Below, piece after piece: positions 17,711 to 27,089 of a stretch of DNA of 64,000 nt; position 1 is the first letter of the stretch, and the number at the start of each line of letters is the position of its first letter. Where the stretch lies: positions 38,008-102,007 of the forward strand of contig DKGO01000168.1 in assembly GCA_002453315.1 (NCBI GenBank), written 5' to 3'. Origin of the DNA: Caryophanales bacterium UBA6768. GTDB lineage: Bacteria > Bacillota > Bacilli > Bacillales_D > Amphibacillaceae. Position numbers and translations under genes: made by a program. The notes beneath the pieces are model-generated. The model had not been told where the DNA came from, made no database searches, and was given only the letters and a program-made list of their open reading frames with translations.

Positions 17711-18610
17711 TTAATTGGAAATTGCAATTGCCACAACCCCTAAAACCATGAAAACAGCTCCAATCATCCTTTGTCTCCCAAAAGATTCAGATAAGAAATA
17801 TACTCCCATTAACACACCTATCAAAATACTCATTTCCCTCAATGGAGCAACATGGCTGACTGGTGCGAAAATCATGACGGTTAAAACTAATATGTAAGCG
17901 AGTGGATTTAATACCGCAACTCCTATAATTTCTTGTCGATGACCTTGCCATGTTTTAACAATTTGTTGCTTGCGGCTAAGTAAATAAGGTAATAATAGGA
18001 GAAATTGACCGACTACTCCACCATACTGTAACAATAAAGGAGGAATTAAAAAAATACTAACAGCACTTTTATCAAATAAAGTATAAGTCGTAATGATAAC
18101 TCCGATAATGATGCCATAAATTAAGCCGATCAAAATTCGCTTTGATTTTGCAAAGTGGATACCACCAGAAAAAATGATGATACTTACTGTAATAAAAATG
18201 ATGCCCAATATAACTAACATCGACAACGTTTCTTGAAAAATAATCACTGCGAAAAGGGCGACTAACATCGGAGCGAGCCCCCTCGCTACAGGATAAACAA
18301 TTGAAAAGTCCCCTACTTTGTATCCTTGTTGTAGCGTTAGAGAATAGGCAAGATGAATGATTGCTGTTCCAACAATAAACCCTATATCTATCCAATCTAA
18401 GGAATAATTTATCACGATAAAATATCCGATAATGATTGGGGCATAAATGATGGTACTCATCCCCATGTATAAACCGACAAAAACAAAGCCACCATTCGAG
18501 CGTTTTGCAAGATAATTCCAAGTAGCGTGCATACAGGCTGAAATAAATATTATAAAAACATATAGAATGGAAATCAGATTCACCCCTGACAAACAAATGA
18601 CATCTACCAA
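17711..18610 (-). CDS. EamA/DMT superfamily membrane transporter
   Basis: A protein of about 299 aa with ten predicted hydrophobic segments in two similar halves, as in EamA (drug/metabolite) permeases; ACMHATWNYLAKRS at the start of the first half and the C-terminal LREMSILIGVLMGVYFLSESFG are characteristic. The substrate is unknown. The start is uncertain: the longest frame begins with TTG at 18610 without a ribosome site, and a GTG at 18583 is an alternative. It follows putP and precedes gatC, on the same strand but with gaps, so it is probably monocistronic. Confidence 0.85.
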   Translation of the reverse strand: MVDVICLSGVNLISILYVFIIFISACMHATWNYLAKRSNGGFVFVGLYMGMSTIIYAPIIIGYFIVINYSLDWIDIGFIVGTAIIHLAYSLTLQQGYKVGDFSIVYPVARGLAPMLVALFAVIIFQETLSMLVILGIIFITVSIIIFSGGIHFAKSKRILIGLIYGIIIGVIITTYTLFDKSAVSIFLIPPLLLQYGGVVGQFLLLLPYLLSRKQQIVKTWQGHRQEIIGVAVLNPLAYILVLTVMIFAPVSHVAPLREMSILIGVLMGVYFLSESFGRQRMIGAVFMVLGVVAIAISN

Positions 18611-18732
18611 ATCAAAATAAGGTTTCTTAATTCACTAATTATTGCCCTTCAATTTATGCTAACAAATAGGGGCAGAAGTTCACAGAAATCACATTTGATT
18701 TTGAAGGAACTTTTTTATCTAAAATTTTAACA

Positions 18733-18764
18733 TAAAAAAACTGTACCCCATAACAGAGTACAGT
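18733..18764 (-). terminator. Intrinsic terminator of putP
   Basis: Minus-strand ACTGTACTC and GGGGTACAGT pair around a short TGTTAT loop and are followed by TTTTTTTATG. It lies directly after the putP stop. Confidence 0.85.
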
Positions 18765-18782
18765 CTTTTGTCGAAAATTTTT

Positions 18783-20312
18783 TTATTGTTTTAGCTTCTC
18801 CATCGCTGCATCGAATTTATCGAATTCTTCATTCATTTCATCGGATGGTTTACTCATCATACTAACAACGACTGCAACAATTAAATTCAGTAAGAATCCA
18901 GGTACAATTTCATATAGGTCAAAAATTCCACCTGATAAAAAGTCTCCCCATACGATTACTGTTAATGCACCGACGATGATACCGGCCAATGCTCCATTTC
19001 TTGTAATTCCTTTCCAGAACAACGATAAAATAATAATTGGACCAAATGAAGCACCAAAACCAGCCCATGCATACCCAACTAACTCTAGCACCGTCGCATC
19101 TGGGTTAATGGCAATGATTGCTGCAATGAGTGCAATGGCAATTGTTGCAATTCTACCAACCCACACTAACTCAGTATCAGTTGCATTTCTTTTAAAAATC
19201 GCTTTATAAAAATCTTCCGCAACTGCTGAAGAGGATACAAGTAATTGGGAGTCAATTGTACTCATAATCGCAGACATAATCGCTGCAATTAAGATACCCG
19301 CAACAACTGGATTAAATAACACTTGTGAGAATAAAATAAATATTTTCTCAGGATCAGCTAAAATTTGTACGCCATTTTCAACGACAACATTAATTCCAGC
19401 TGCAGATAAAATCGCTGGATCTGCTGTCGCAACAAATGAAAGCCCTATAAAACCAGTGAAAATAGCACCATACAATCCTAAAATCATCCAAGTTGTACCA
19501 ATAAACTTAGCCATTGGCACATCTTTAGGTGATTTAAGGGCCATAAAACGAACGATAATGTGTGGTTGCCCGAAATATCCTAGCCCCCATGCAATGGAGG
19601 ATATAATCGCCATCACACTAACTCCCTTAAGCATACTTAAGTTTGTTGGATCCATATCTCCAACAGCTTGCACGGCCTGATCCCAGCCTCCTATAGTACT
19701 AATAGCAACAATAGGAACAATGATTAATGCAAGTAGCATTAATGTTCCTTGAATGAAATCGGTCCATACAACTGCCAAGAATCCTCCTAAGAAGGTATAA
19801 GAAACAACTACGATAACTCCAATCCATAATGCCGAAACATAACTTAAACCAAATGAAGCCTCAAATAACTTCGCCCCTGCAACCATTCCTGATGACGTAT
19901 AAAATGTAAAAAACAATAAGATAACAAGTGCAGAAACAACCCTTAATAAACGGGAATTATCTTTGAAACGGTTTTCCAAAAAGTCCGGAATTGTAATAGA
20001 ATCATTGGCTACTTCTGTATAAACCCGTAACCGTTTAGCAACGAATTGCCAGTTTAAATAAGCCCCTATAGCAAGACCTATCCCTATCCAAGATTCGGAG
20101 ATACCTGATGCATAAATCGCACCTGGTAACCCGAGAATGAGCCAACCACTCATGTCAGATGCACCGGCACTCAGTGCAGCAACTGCCGGCCCTAAAGACC
20201 TACCACCTAAAACGAAATCGGATAAATCCGTCGTCCGGCGATACATGACAACACCAATAGCTAACATACCTATTAAATAAACAATAAAAGTACCTAGTGT
20301 AATCGCATTCAA
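18783..20312 (-). CDS. putP: Sodium/proline symporter PutP/OpuE
   Basis: A 509-aa sodium:solute symporter with about 13 membrane segments. DFVLGGRSLGPAVAALSAGASDMSGW is the sodium-site region of proline transporters, and MSTIDSQLLVSSSAVAEDFY is the usual TM9 region. It imports proline as nutrient or osmoprotectant. The start is TTG at 20312 with AAAGGAG 9 bases upstream; nearby ATGs are out of frame. A 34-aa membrane peptide is encoded immediately upstream and its stop overlaps the ribosome site. In B. subtilis opuE lies at the same place beside gatC; proximity to the putative proline catabolic genes favours a PutP role as well. Confidence 0.94.
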   Translation of the reverse strand: MNAITLGTFIVYLIGMLAIGVVMYRRTTDLSDFVLGGRSLGPAVAALSAGASDMSGWLILGLPGAIYASGISESWIGIGLAIGAYLNWQFVAKRLRVYTEVANDSITIPDFLENRFKDNSRLLRVVSALVILLFFTFYTSSGMVAGAKLFEASFGLSYVSALWIGVIVVVSYTFLGGFLAVVWTDFIQGTLMLLALIIVPIVAISTIGGWDQAVQAVGDMDPTNLSMLKGVSVMAIISSIAWGLGYFGQPHIIVRFMALKSPKDVPMAKFIGTTWMILGLYGAIFTGFIGLSFVATADPAILSAAGINVVVENGVQILADPEKIFILFSQVLFNPVVAGILIAAIMSAIMSTIDSQLLVSSSAVAEDFYKAIFKRNATDTELVWVGRIATIAIALIAAIIAINPDATVLELVGYAWAGFGASFGPIIILSLFWKGITRNGALAGIIVGALTVIVWGDFLSGGIFDLYEIVPGFLLNLIVAVVVSMMSKPSDEMNEEFDKFDAAMEKLKQ

Positions 20313-20318
20313 TTCAAT

Positions 20319-20423
20319 TTACTCCTTTCCCTCCGTAAATAAAGTGATTATTGATATTAATATTAATAACGGCATTGGAACAAACAACCAAAACAAAGAT
20401 GTTCCAGAGATTGCATATTCCAT
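20319..20423 (-). CDS. 34-aa single-span membrane peptide upstream of putP (symporter small accessory protein-like)
   Basis: A short reading frame ATG(20423)-TAA gives MEYAISGTSLFWLFVPMPLL followed by ILISIITLFTEGKE. It has one hydrophobic span and a charged C-terminus. GGGGGGG lies just upstream and its stop codon is inside the putP ribosome site, so the two are co-translated. Small proteins of this type are encoded next to many sodium:solute symporters and are thought to be accessory subunits, by analogy to family context. Confidence 0.7.
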   Translation of the reverse strand: MEYAISGTSLFWLFVPMPLLILISIITLFTEGKE

Positions 20424-20540
20424 TATTACCCCCCCTTCCTAGTTAAAATATTAGAAAATTCTTAAAAGATAATTTATTCTAATAATAACATATAGTTTTA
20501 AGTAAATCATTATCCATTTTCCACGAATTACCATAAAATT

Positions 20541-20559
20541 ATTATGTGTTATCCACAAT
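20541..20559 (-). promoter_or_regulatory. Candidate put operator upstream of putP
   Basis: Minus-strand ATTGTG-GATAA-CACATAAT closely resembles the perfect inverted repeat ATTGTG-GATGATA-CACAAT upstream of the PutR-like gene (25540-25558). The half site ATTGTGGAC also occurs upstream of the semialdehyde dehydrogenase gene (24111-24119). Sharing between three proline genes suggests a common regulator binding site. Confidence 0.4.
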
Positions 20560-21083
20560 CACTTTTTGTCATATACGGTTACATCAATAATTTTATATTG
20601 TCCCCATTGTGATACATATAGTGAGACAATAAGTTTGTCGCTGTACTGAAATGAACCGAAGCGATCAATATTTCTAATGTACTGAAAATCATAATTGACC
20701 TCATGAAAATTCATTTGTTGATCAAAATATCCATAAAAGGCAGGAATTACAATTGACCCTTTGTTTTTTGTTTCAAGCCTATTATCAGATGCCTCTTTTA
20801 CTTCATAAACATGATTATCGCCTTTTTCCAACAATACATAAATCTTTTCATTGTAATTCATATCTGTTGAACCCGTCCATTTTTCCTCTGGGATGACAGA
20901 TATATCATACTCAACAAAAGCATCTTGATATAGTGGATAATCGTATTCCCCGTAAGCATCAGTTTCCTTTGTAACAATTTGTATTTCTGTGCCTGTGACA
21001 TGTATTCTTTCAAATTGAAAAATAAAAACGGTAATTACAACTAATTGTATTAACAATGCTGTATAAAATAATATTCGCCTCAT
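20559..21083 (-). CDS. GDYXXLXY-type membrane-anchored protein
   Basis: A 174-aa protein with one N-terminal membrane segment (ILFYTALLIQLVVITVFIFQF) and an extracytoplasmic domain carrying YGEYDYPLYQDAFVEYDIS, which fits the G(D/E)Yxx L x Y motif of this family. The function of the family is unknown; it is usually encoded with DUF2157 or DUF4401 membrane proteins, as here. The start codon overlaps the stop of the DUF2157 gene (ATGA), which indicates a two-gene operon. The C-terminus ends with IDVTVYDKK, close to the candidate put operator. Confidence 0.75.
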   Translation of the reverse strand: MRRILFYTALLIQLVVITVFIFQFERIHVTGTEIQIVTKETDAYGEYDYPLYQDAFVEYDISVIPEEKWTGSTDMNYNEKIYVLLEKGDNHVYEVKEASDNRLETKNKGSIVIPAFYGYFDQQMNFHEVNYDFQYIRNIDRFGSFQYSDKLIVSLYVSQWGQYKIIDVTVYDKK

Positions 21084-22276
21084 TGACCCTTACTTCCTTC
21101 CATTGTCCGTCTTTTTCTTTCAAAAAATGAACTAATCACAAACAATAGGATACCGCCAATAATAAAAAATAACGATCGATTCATTGTTTCCCAAGCAAAT
21201 TGAATATAAGCGGTAAAGGTACTAATAATAAAACTGGTCATTCCAATCACGACATATTGTTGAATTTGTCGTTGATAACCTATGATGAGCCAATAAATTG
21301 CAAAAATGAACATTGTTAATAAGACTGCTATATATGAATAAGGTAAGAAAAATAGTGGCACAAATAAAATTAAATTCATTAGTTCGATTTTCTCATTTTT
21401 TAGCCATTCCCAACCTAAGATACCAATCAAAACAATTCCCCAAATGATAAAAAATAAAACGTTATATTCTATTTGATTCAAAAAGTATGTTTCCTGAAGT
21501 AAAAATGATTCATAAACCTTAAAAATAAAGATACTTAGTAGACTAATATAGATAAGGGCATTTTTAAATGAATCTGCTTTTAAAAATCGACTAAGTACAT
21601 ATGGTAATAAAAACAATAAAATCAGCCAATAATATTGCATGCTTTCACTAAACACGAGTATGAGCATTTGAATCTGGAATCCAACAACGAACAAATAGCT
21701 TGTTAATGGATGACGATCATGAAAGACAAAATGAAAATAACCGATGATAAATAACCCGAATAGCCATAGATGGAAAGTGGATGTATCAAATCCACTAAAC
21801 AGCTGTCCAAATATCGTAATAAATAATCCAATAGATAGTAAATAAACATTTTGATAAATAAAATAAAAAATCAGCCCGATAACTCCCCATATAAAGAACA
21901 TCCAAACAGCAAAAAAACTAACATGATAGACATTCACGATTAAAAATAAAGTGGCACCAAAAAAGATGTATCCCAAAATAATAAAACTTATCCCATATGT
22001 CTTATTTCCATTGCTGTAAAAATAATTACCTAAAACATAAAGAATTAACATAAAAACAGCTATGATGATTACCCGTGTCATTGCTAAAATATTCGTCCAA
22101 TCTGTAAACACAAATAACAGGACACCAATACTAATAAATAATACAGCAAACGTTATAAAAATATAGAATGGATCTCGTTTTGTATATCTATCAAGGATTG
22201 ATTTTAATTGTTCTCCCGTAATGATACCTTCTTCCACCCATTGCTTCCCTTCCTTATGTAGCTTTGCTTTGTTCAT
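21080..22276 (-). CDS. DUF2157 family polytopic membrane protein
   Basis: About 398 aa from the ATG at 22276 (GGGAGG is 7 bases upstream). A soluble helical N-terminal part (LHKEGKQWVEEGIITGEQLKSIL) is typical of DUF2157 and is followed by about 12 hydrophobic segments. The function is unknown. It is translationally coupled with the GDYXXLXY protein. No transporter motif is recognised. Confidence 0.8.
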   Translation of the reverse strand: MNKAKLHKEGKQWVEEGIITGEQLKSILDRYTKRDPFYIFITFAVLFISIGVLLFVFTDWTNILAMTRVIIIAVFMLILYVLGNYFYSNGNKTYGISFIILGYIFFGATLFLIVNVYHVSFFAVWMFFIWGVIGLIFYFIYQNVYLLSIGLFITIFGQLFSGFDTSTFHLWLFGLFIIGYFHFVFHDRHPLTSYLFVVGFQIQMLILVFSESMQYYWLILLFLLPYVLSRFLKADSFKNALIYISLLSIFIFKVYESFLLQETYFLNQIEYNVLFFIIWGIVLIGILGWEWLKNEKIELMNLILFVPLFFLPYSYIAVLLTMFIFAIYWLIIGYQRQIQQYVVIGMTSFIISTFTAYIQFAWETMNRSLFFIIGGILLFVISSFFERKRRTMEGSKGQ

Positions 22277-22454
22277 GTTAAAGCCTCCCATCATTTAAAG
22301 TACGTGATATTATCATACCATATATCAAAAAAAATTAGCGTCAATTTTTACTAAAAATAATGCAATAAATTACGTCATAAATCGTCATTTTTTAAATGAA
22401 TAAAACAAATAACAATCCCCCATTGACAATTAGAGTTGATTACGATAGAAAGAC

Positions 22455-22494
22455 AAAAAAACCCCACCTAGCGATTATCATCACTAGATGGAGT
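22455..22494 (-). terminator. Intrinsic terminator of the semialdehyde dehydrogenase gene
   Basis: On the minus strand CTCCATCTAG and CTAGGTGGGG pair (with G-U) around GATGATAATCG, followed by seven T residues. It lies about 20 bases after the stop codon. Confidence 0.85.
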
Positions 22495-22512
22495 AATTTG
22501 AATTTTACACTA

Positions 22513-24066
22513 TTAAAATGTTTCTGACGTTGTTTTCCCTTGCATATGATGGATTAAATAATCTGGTCCACCCGCTTTTGAATCTGTTCCAGACATGTTA
22601 AATCCACCAAAAGGTTGATATCCAACGATTGCACCAGTACAACCACGATTAAAATATAAGTTTCCAACATGGAAATCTTCTCGGGCTTTTTCAATATGCT
22701 CACGATTATTCGTAATGACTGCACCTGTTAAACCATACTCAGTATTATTGGCAATATCGATTGCTTCATCAAAATCCTTTGCACTCGTTAAGGCAACAAC
22801 TGGTCCGAAAATTTCCTCTTGCATAATTCTTGCCTTCGGGTCAACATCACCAAATACAGTTGGATTAATGAACCAACCTTTTGAGTCATCGCCATCGCCA
22901 CCAACAAGGAGTTCACCCTCGCCTTTACCAATATCAATATAACCCATAATTTTATCATATGCAGCTTGGTCAATTACCGGACCTGTGAAATGTTCATTTG
23001 TCGCTGGATCACCTGCTGTCGTTTCTTTCGTAATTTCGACAACACGATTTTTCACCTGTTCATACACATCTTGATGAATGACTGCCCGTGAACATGCAGA
23101 ACATTTTTGTCCAGAAAATCCAAATGCTGATTTAACAATTGATTGGGCAGCTAATTCAAGATCAGCCTCTTTATCAACGACAATTGTATCCTTACCACCC
23201 ATTTCAATTATCGTACGTTTTAGCCACATTTGACCTTTATCTTCATGTACAACACCCGCACGTTCGAAAATTCTCGTACCGACCTCACGTGACCCTGTAA
23301 AACTAACAAATCTTGTCCGTGGATGGTCAACTAAATAATCTCCAACTTCACTCCCTGGTCCAGGGATAAAGTTAATCACACCATTTGGTAAACCGGCTTC
23401 TTCCAGTACTTCCATAAACTTATAAGCAATTACTGGCGTTGTACTTGCAGGTTTTAATAGGACGGTATTTCCTGAAACCATTGCTGCTACAGTCGTTCCA
23501 GCCATAATCGCAAACAAGAAATTCCATGGTGAAATGACAACCCCCACACCTAATGGGATATAGTGAAATTGATTTCGTTCAATTGGACGACTTTCAACAG
23601 GGGCACCGTCTTTTAACTTTAACATTTGTCGAGCATAGTATTCCATAAAGTCAATTGCTTCTGCTGTATCAGCATCAGCTTCATTCCAAGGTTTTCCGCC
23701 TTCTTTAATTAAATGGGCACTAAATTCGTGTTTGCGTTTTCTAACGATAGCTGCTGCCCGGAATAAAATATCCGCTCTAAATCGTGGATCAGATTTTCTC
23801 CACATTTCAAATGTACTATCAGCCACTTGCATCGCTTTTTCCGCTAATTCCTTATTCGCCTTGGAAACATTTCCTATCACTTCATCCTTATTAGCAGGAT
23901 TAACAGAGACTATTTTATCCTCAGTTGTTACTCTCTCACCATTAATAATTAGTGGATAATCCTTGCCTAAATCTTGTTCTATTAACTTTAACGCCTCTTC
24001 CATTTGACGTCTATTTTCCACTACAGAAAAATCTGTAAATGGTTCATGTTTATATGCGACTACCAT
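22513..24066 (-). CDS. L-glutamate gamma-semialdehyde (1-pyrroline-5-carboxylate) dehydrogenase
   Basis: A 517-aa aldehyde dehydrogenase of the RocA/PutC type. Visible features are the NAD site region ([26 protein letters not shown]), the catalytic Glu region ([13 protein letters not shown]) and the catalytic Cys in [11 protein letters not shown]. It oxidises glutamate semialdehyde to glutamate in proline or arginine degradation. AGGAGG is 7 bases before the ATG. It lies between putP and a PutR-like regulator gene, so PutC is the more likely role. No proline dehydrogenase gene is present in the window. Confidence 0.95.
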   Translation of the reverse strand: MVVAYKHEPFTDFSVVENRRQMEEALKLIEQDLGKDYPLIINGERVTTEDKIVSVNPANKDEVIGNVSKANKELAEKAMQVADSTFEMWRKSDPRFRADILFRAAAIVRKRKHEFSAHLIKEGGKPWNEADADTAEAIDFMEYYARQMLKLKDGAPVESRPIERNQFHYIPLGVGVVISPWNFLFAIMAGTTVAAMVSGNTVLLKPASTTPVIAYKFMEVLEEAGLPNGVINFIPGPGSEVGDYLVDHPRTRFVSFTGSREVGTRIFERAGVVHEDKGQMWLKRTIIEMGGKDTIVVDKEADLELAAQSIVKSAFGFSGQKCSACSRAVIHQDVYEQVKNRVVEITKETTAGDPATNEHFTGPVIDQAAYDKIMGYIDIGKGEGELLVGGDGDDSKGWFINPTVFGDVDPKARIMQEEIFGPVVALTSAKDFDEAIDIANNTEYGLTGAVITNNREHIEKAREDFHVGNLYFNRGCTGAIVGYQPFGGFNMSGTDSKAGGPDYLIHHMQGKTTSETF

Positions 24067-24122
24067 ATTATTACCTCCTGAATATTTTTATATTTTATAC
24101 CTAAAACGGTATTGTGGACTAA

Positions 24123-25370
24123 TTAATTAATCATTAATTTATAATGTTCTAGATAATCTGGTATATAATAAATCAAAAATAATTCAATATATAGATCAAC
24201 CTTGCTGTGAACATTGGAAAAATCAATCGATGTTATTTGCTGAATTTGTTTAATTCGATAGTTTAATGTATTAGGGTGAATGAATAATTGATCTGCCGTT
24301 TGCTTTACTTTTCCATCATTACGAATGTATATCCATAGCGTTTTTGTCAACTCACTATTGTTTTCCTCATCTACTTGCAACAACTTTTTTATATCGTCAT
24401 GTCTATACTGTTCGTCTATATTTTTCTTATACATATGTTTAGCAAATTTCGCTATGCCCAAATCTTTAAAGTAAAAAAATTGTTCATCCTGTTTACTTAT
24501 ATTTAGAAAAAACATCGTTTCAACGACTTCTAATGCTTGCAAATAACTTGCTCGAATCTTTGAAATATCCATTTTCTTATTCCCGATTCCGATATAAAGA
24601 TTTAATTGTTCCTCTTCTGTTAATAAATCATTAATAATTTTCATGAATTCATGCGAATGTTGAAAATATTCATGATCAATCAGCCCTACAATTTCTGTTC
24701 CCTTTCCCAAATAAAAAGAAACGTTATTTTTAGTAAAAAGTTTCTTCAGTTTATTTAGGATATAAATAAAATTTGGTTCTTTAATTGAAGCAACCATGAC
24801 AGAGAAATTATCAGGTAAAGGAAATGATGCTAAATTCGCCTCACGTTGTACTGCTGTACTACTAATAAAATCATCATTTAATAGTTTCCAAAGAAAAGAA
24901 GAAGTAGATTGATAGTTAATTGATTCATAGTTCATTTCCCGTTCATATAATAACTTACCTATGTGGGGACCAACCTTGGTTAAATACTTAAATACTTTCT
25001 CATCAAAGCTTTCATCGGCTTCATAAATCCATAAGTATCCATATATTCTACCGTTAAACTTGATACTAATGACGATTCGTTGATAAAATTTCACATCTTC
25101 CATTGTTTCCAAGCGAATTGGTTGGTCTTCTCTTTTCAACCGATCAACAATCCCGTCTTTTTTTAACCGTTCCATAATGTAAAGAGGGCATCGTTTTGAT
25201 AAAATTGTTTTTTGTTGAATTGGATCAAAAGAAAATTCATTTGGTGAACTGTAAGCAACTAATTCAAAGTTAGCATCTTCAATAATAATTCCCTTTTGCA
25301 AAATCTCACTCAAAAGTTCGACAATAAGATTGACATCCGTTATTCTAAAAATTTTATCCGTTAATTCCAT
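24123..25370 (-). CDS. PutR-like proline-responsive regulator (PucR/CdaR-type HTH)
   Basis: A 415-aa protein with a PucR-family C-terminal helix-turn-helix (GKVKQTADQLFIHPNTLNYRIKQ near residues 365-385) and an N-terminal sensory region of about 290 residues. The ATG at 25370 has GGGGGAG 6 bases upstream. B. subtilis PutR is of this family and activates proline catabolic genes in response to proline. Its position next to the semialdehyde dehydrogenase and near putP supports the same role. An inverted repeat ATTGTG...CACAAT upstream may be its own operator. Confidence 0.82.
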   Translation of the reverse strand: MELTDKIFRITDVNLIVELLSEILQKGIIIEDANFELVAYSSPNEFSFDPIQQKTILSKRCPLYIMERLKKDGIVDRLKREDQPIRLETMEDVKFYQRIVISIKFNGRIYGYLWIYEADESFDEKVFKYLTKVGPHIGKLLYEREMNYESINYQSTSSFLWKLLNDDFISSTAVQREANLASFPLPDNFSVMVASIKEPNFIYILNKLKKLFTKNNVSFYLGKGTEIVGLIDHEYFQHSHEFMKIINDLLTEEEQLNLYIGIGNKKMDISKIRASYLQALEVVETMFFLNISKQDEQFFYFKDLGIAKFAKHMYKKNIDEQYRHDDIKKLLQVDEENNSELTKTLWIYIRNDGKVKQTADQLFIHPNTLNYRIKQIQQITSIDFSNVHSKVDLYIELFLIYYIPDYLEHYKLMIN

Positions 25371-25539
25371 GGATTTCTCCCCCAACTTAATTGCCTGTTT
25401 ATAGGCTCTGTTAAGTTGATTGTACTAACTTTACAAGATCATGTCCATCGTATGAATTGGGATAGAAGAGGCCTAACTCTATTATAAAAAAACTAATTCG
25501 GATTCACAATATCCATTATCCATAATTGTTTTCGATATC

Positions 25540-25558
25540 ATTGTGGATGATACACAAT
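25540..25558. promoter_or_regulatory. Inverted repeat upstream of the PutR-like gene
   Basis: A perfect 6-bp inverted repeat ATTGTG-GATGATA-CACAAT. A looser copy (ACAAT...ATTGT, 25506-25529) lies beside it. A very similar sequence precedes putP (20541-20559). It is a candidate operator for the neighbouring regulator. Confidence 0.45.
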
Positions 25559-25612
25559 CAGATTGATCTACGTGGGAATTTACCTTTATTAATCCGTTAA
25601 ACACAATGAAAG

Positions 25613-26191
25613 TCAGTAAGTAATAAACTGAAGTTTGGACTTCATCGGTGTCCGTGCCTTCTTATTAGGAATTTTTGCTGGATAACCTATTTGCATAACG
25701 GCCGCAATTTTATCGTGATTAGCATCCAAACCTATGTCATAAGCAAAAAGTGCATCGTGCATAAAAGGAGTAATCGTCCATAACATCCCAACACCAAATT
25801 TCCAAGCAGCTAACTGAACATTTTGAATAAATGCACAAACAGCAGCATAATCCTCCTCATATCGGACTGGATTTGCCTCTATAGGAAAATGAATTAACGC
25901 ATGATGAGGAATATCATCCAAAAATTGTGACATATAGTCAATCGTTTTTATCGTTTTTTCAGCATCATCATTTTTAATTAGCCCTATACGCTGATAACTT
26001 TTCATCATTGCTTTAATTAACTTTTTCTTTCCTTCTCTTTCAAAAATCTTCACTTCCCATGGTTCTTTCATGTAATGAGTCGGAGCCCAGGACCCATAGG
26101 TAAATATATCTACCAAAAGCTCAGAATGTATTTCTTTCTTTTCAAACGTATGAATTGACCTTCGTTCTTCTATTGCTGTTAAAATATCAAT
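25613..26191 (-). CDS. Nitroreductase family protein, possible ATT start codon
   Basis: An FMN-dependent nitroreductase-like protein. Conserved residues ERRSIHTF and FTYGSWAPTHYMKEPWEV at the N-terminus and AVMQIGYPAK near the C-terminus are typical. The conserved N-terminal RRS region is in frame only if translation starts at ATT (26189-26191), directly after an in-frame TAG and 6 bases after GAGGTG. The first conventional start is TTG at 26116, which would remove the first FMN-binding segment. Either a rare ATT start is used, or a former ATG has mutated. Full length is 192 aa, normal for the family. The gene is divergent from the metal-receptor-like gene. Confidence 0.75.
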   Translation of the reverse strand: MDILTAIEERRSIHTFEKKEIHSELLVDIFTYGSWAPTHYMKEPWEVKIFEREGKKKLIKAMMKSYQRIGLIKNDDAEKTIKTIDYMSQFLDDIPHHALIHFPIEANPVRYEEDYAAVCAFIQNVQLAAWKFGVGMLWTITPFMHDALFAYDIGLDANHDKIAAVMQIGYPAKIPNKKARTPMKSKLQFITY

Positions 26192-26210
26192 CTATCCCAC
26201 CTCATTCCTT

Positions 26211-26226
26211 GGTAATGTAAATTACC
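26211..26226. promoter_or_regulatory. Inverted repeat between divergent genes
   Basis: GGTAAT-GTAA-ATTACC is a perfect 6-bp-arm palindrome located between the divergent nitroreductase and metal-receptor-like genes. It could be an operator; the binding protein is unknown. Confidence 0.3.
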
Positions 26227-26303
26227 TCTTGCAAACAATAAACTTTTACGATATATGTAGTAATATACTTGAAATTAATTATTTTATTATAAGGAGATTT
26301 TCC

Positions 26304-27086
26304 ATGATAACAGTTACTGATCACTTAAATCGGAGAGTTGACTATCGATTCCCACCTAAAAGAATTATTTCACTTGCCCCCGCCATTACAAATACAATGT
26401 ATGCATTAAATTTAGAAAATGAAATAGTAGGTCGGACTAGATTTTGTATTCACCCTAAGGAAAAGGTAGAAAAAGCTATCAATATTGGTGGCACAAAGGA
26501 TTTAAAAATAAACCGAATTCATGAATTAAAGCCTGATTTAATTATTGCAGAAAAGGAAGAAAACACAAAAGAAATGGTCGATACTTTAGAGCAATTTTAC
26601 CCAGTCTATGTATTTGAGGTGCAAACAGTAGATGATGCATTCAAAATGATTAGAGACCTCGGTACAATCCTAAATCGTCATGATCTAGCAACTAGGCTAG
26701 TCGGTCAAATTACTACTGCATTGACTCAACTGCCTAACAAAAACGATAAAAGGGTTGCCTATATGATTTGGAAAAATCCTTACATGGTTGTAGGAGAAAA
26801 TACATATATTCAATCCATGTTATCAACAATGGGTTTAATCAATCCTTTTACATTTTATCAAGGGAGATATCCAGAAGTTACGCTAGATGATTTAAAAAAT
26901 GCCAATCTGGATTATTTATTTCTAGCAACCGAACCTTACCCCTTTCGAGAACAACACCTGTCAGAAATGAAGCAAATCATTCCAAATGTCCAACCAATTA
27001 TCATAGATGGAGAAATGTTTTGGTATGGGATTAATATGCTAAAATCTGTTGCATATTTTCAACATATATTTAAAAAGATTACATAA
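26304..27086 (+). CDS. BtuF/FepB-like helical-backbone metal receptor without signal peptide
   Basis: A 260-aa protein from the ATG at 26304, preceded by AAGGAG at a spacing of 7; an upstream extension to 26229 has no ribosome site. The sequence matches periplasmic binding proteins for cobalamin or iron complexes (KRIISLAPAITNTMYALNLE, then IGGTKDLKINRIHELKPDLI). Unlike transport receptors it has neither a signal peptide nor a lipobox cysteine, and no ABC permease is adjacent. It may be a cytoplasmic member of the family with unknown ligand. It is the only plus-strand gene between 6.5 and 64 kb. Confidence 0.8.
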   Translation: MITVTDHLNRRVDYRFPPKRIISLAPAITNTMYALNLENEIVGRTRFCIHPKEKVEKAINIGGTKDLKINRIHELKPDLIIAEKEENTKEMVDTLEQFYPVYVFEVQTVDDAFKMIRDLGTILNRHDLATRLVGQITTALTQLPNKNDKRVAYMIWKNPYMVVGENTYIQSMLSTMGLINPFTFYQGRYPEVTLDDLKNANLDYLFLATEPYPFREQHLSEMKQIIPNVQPIIIDGEMFWYGINMLKSVAYFQHIFKKIT

Positions 27087-27089
27087 AAA

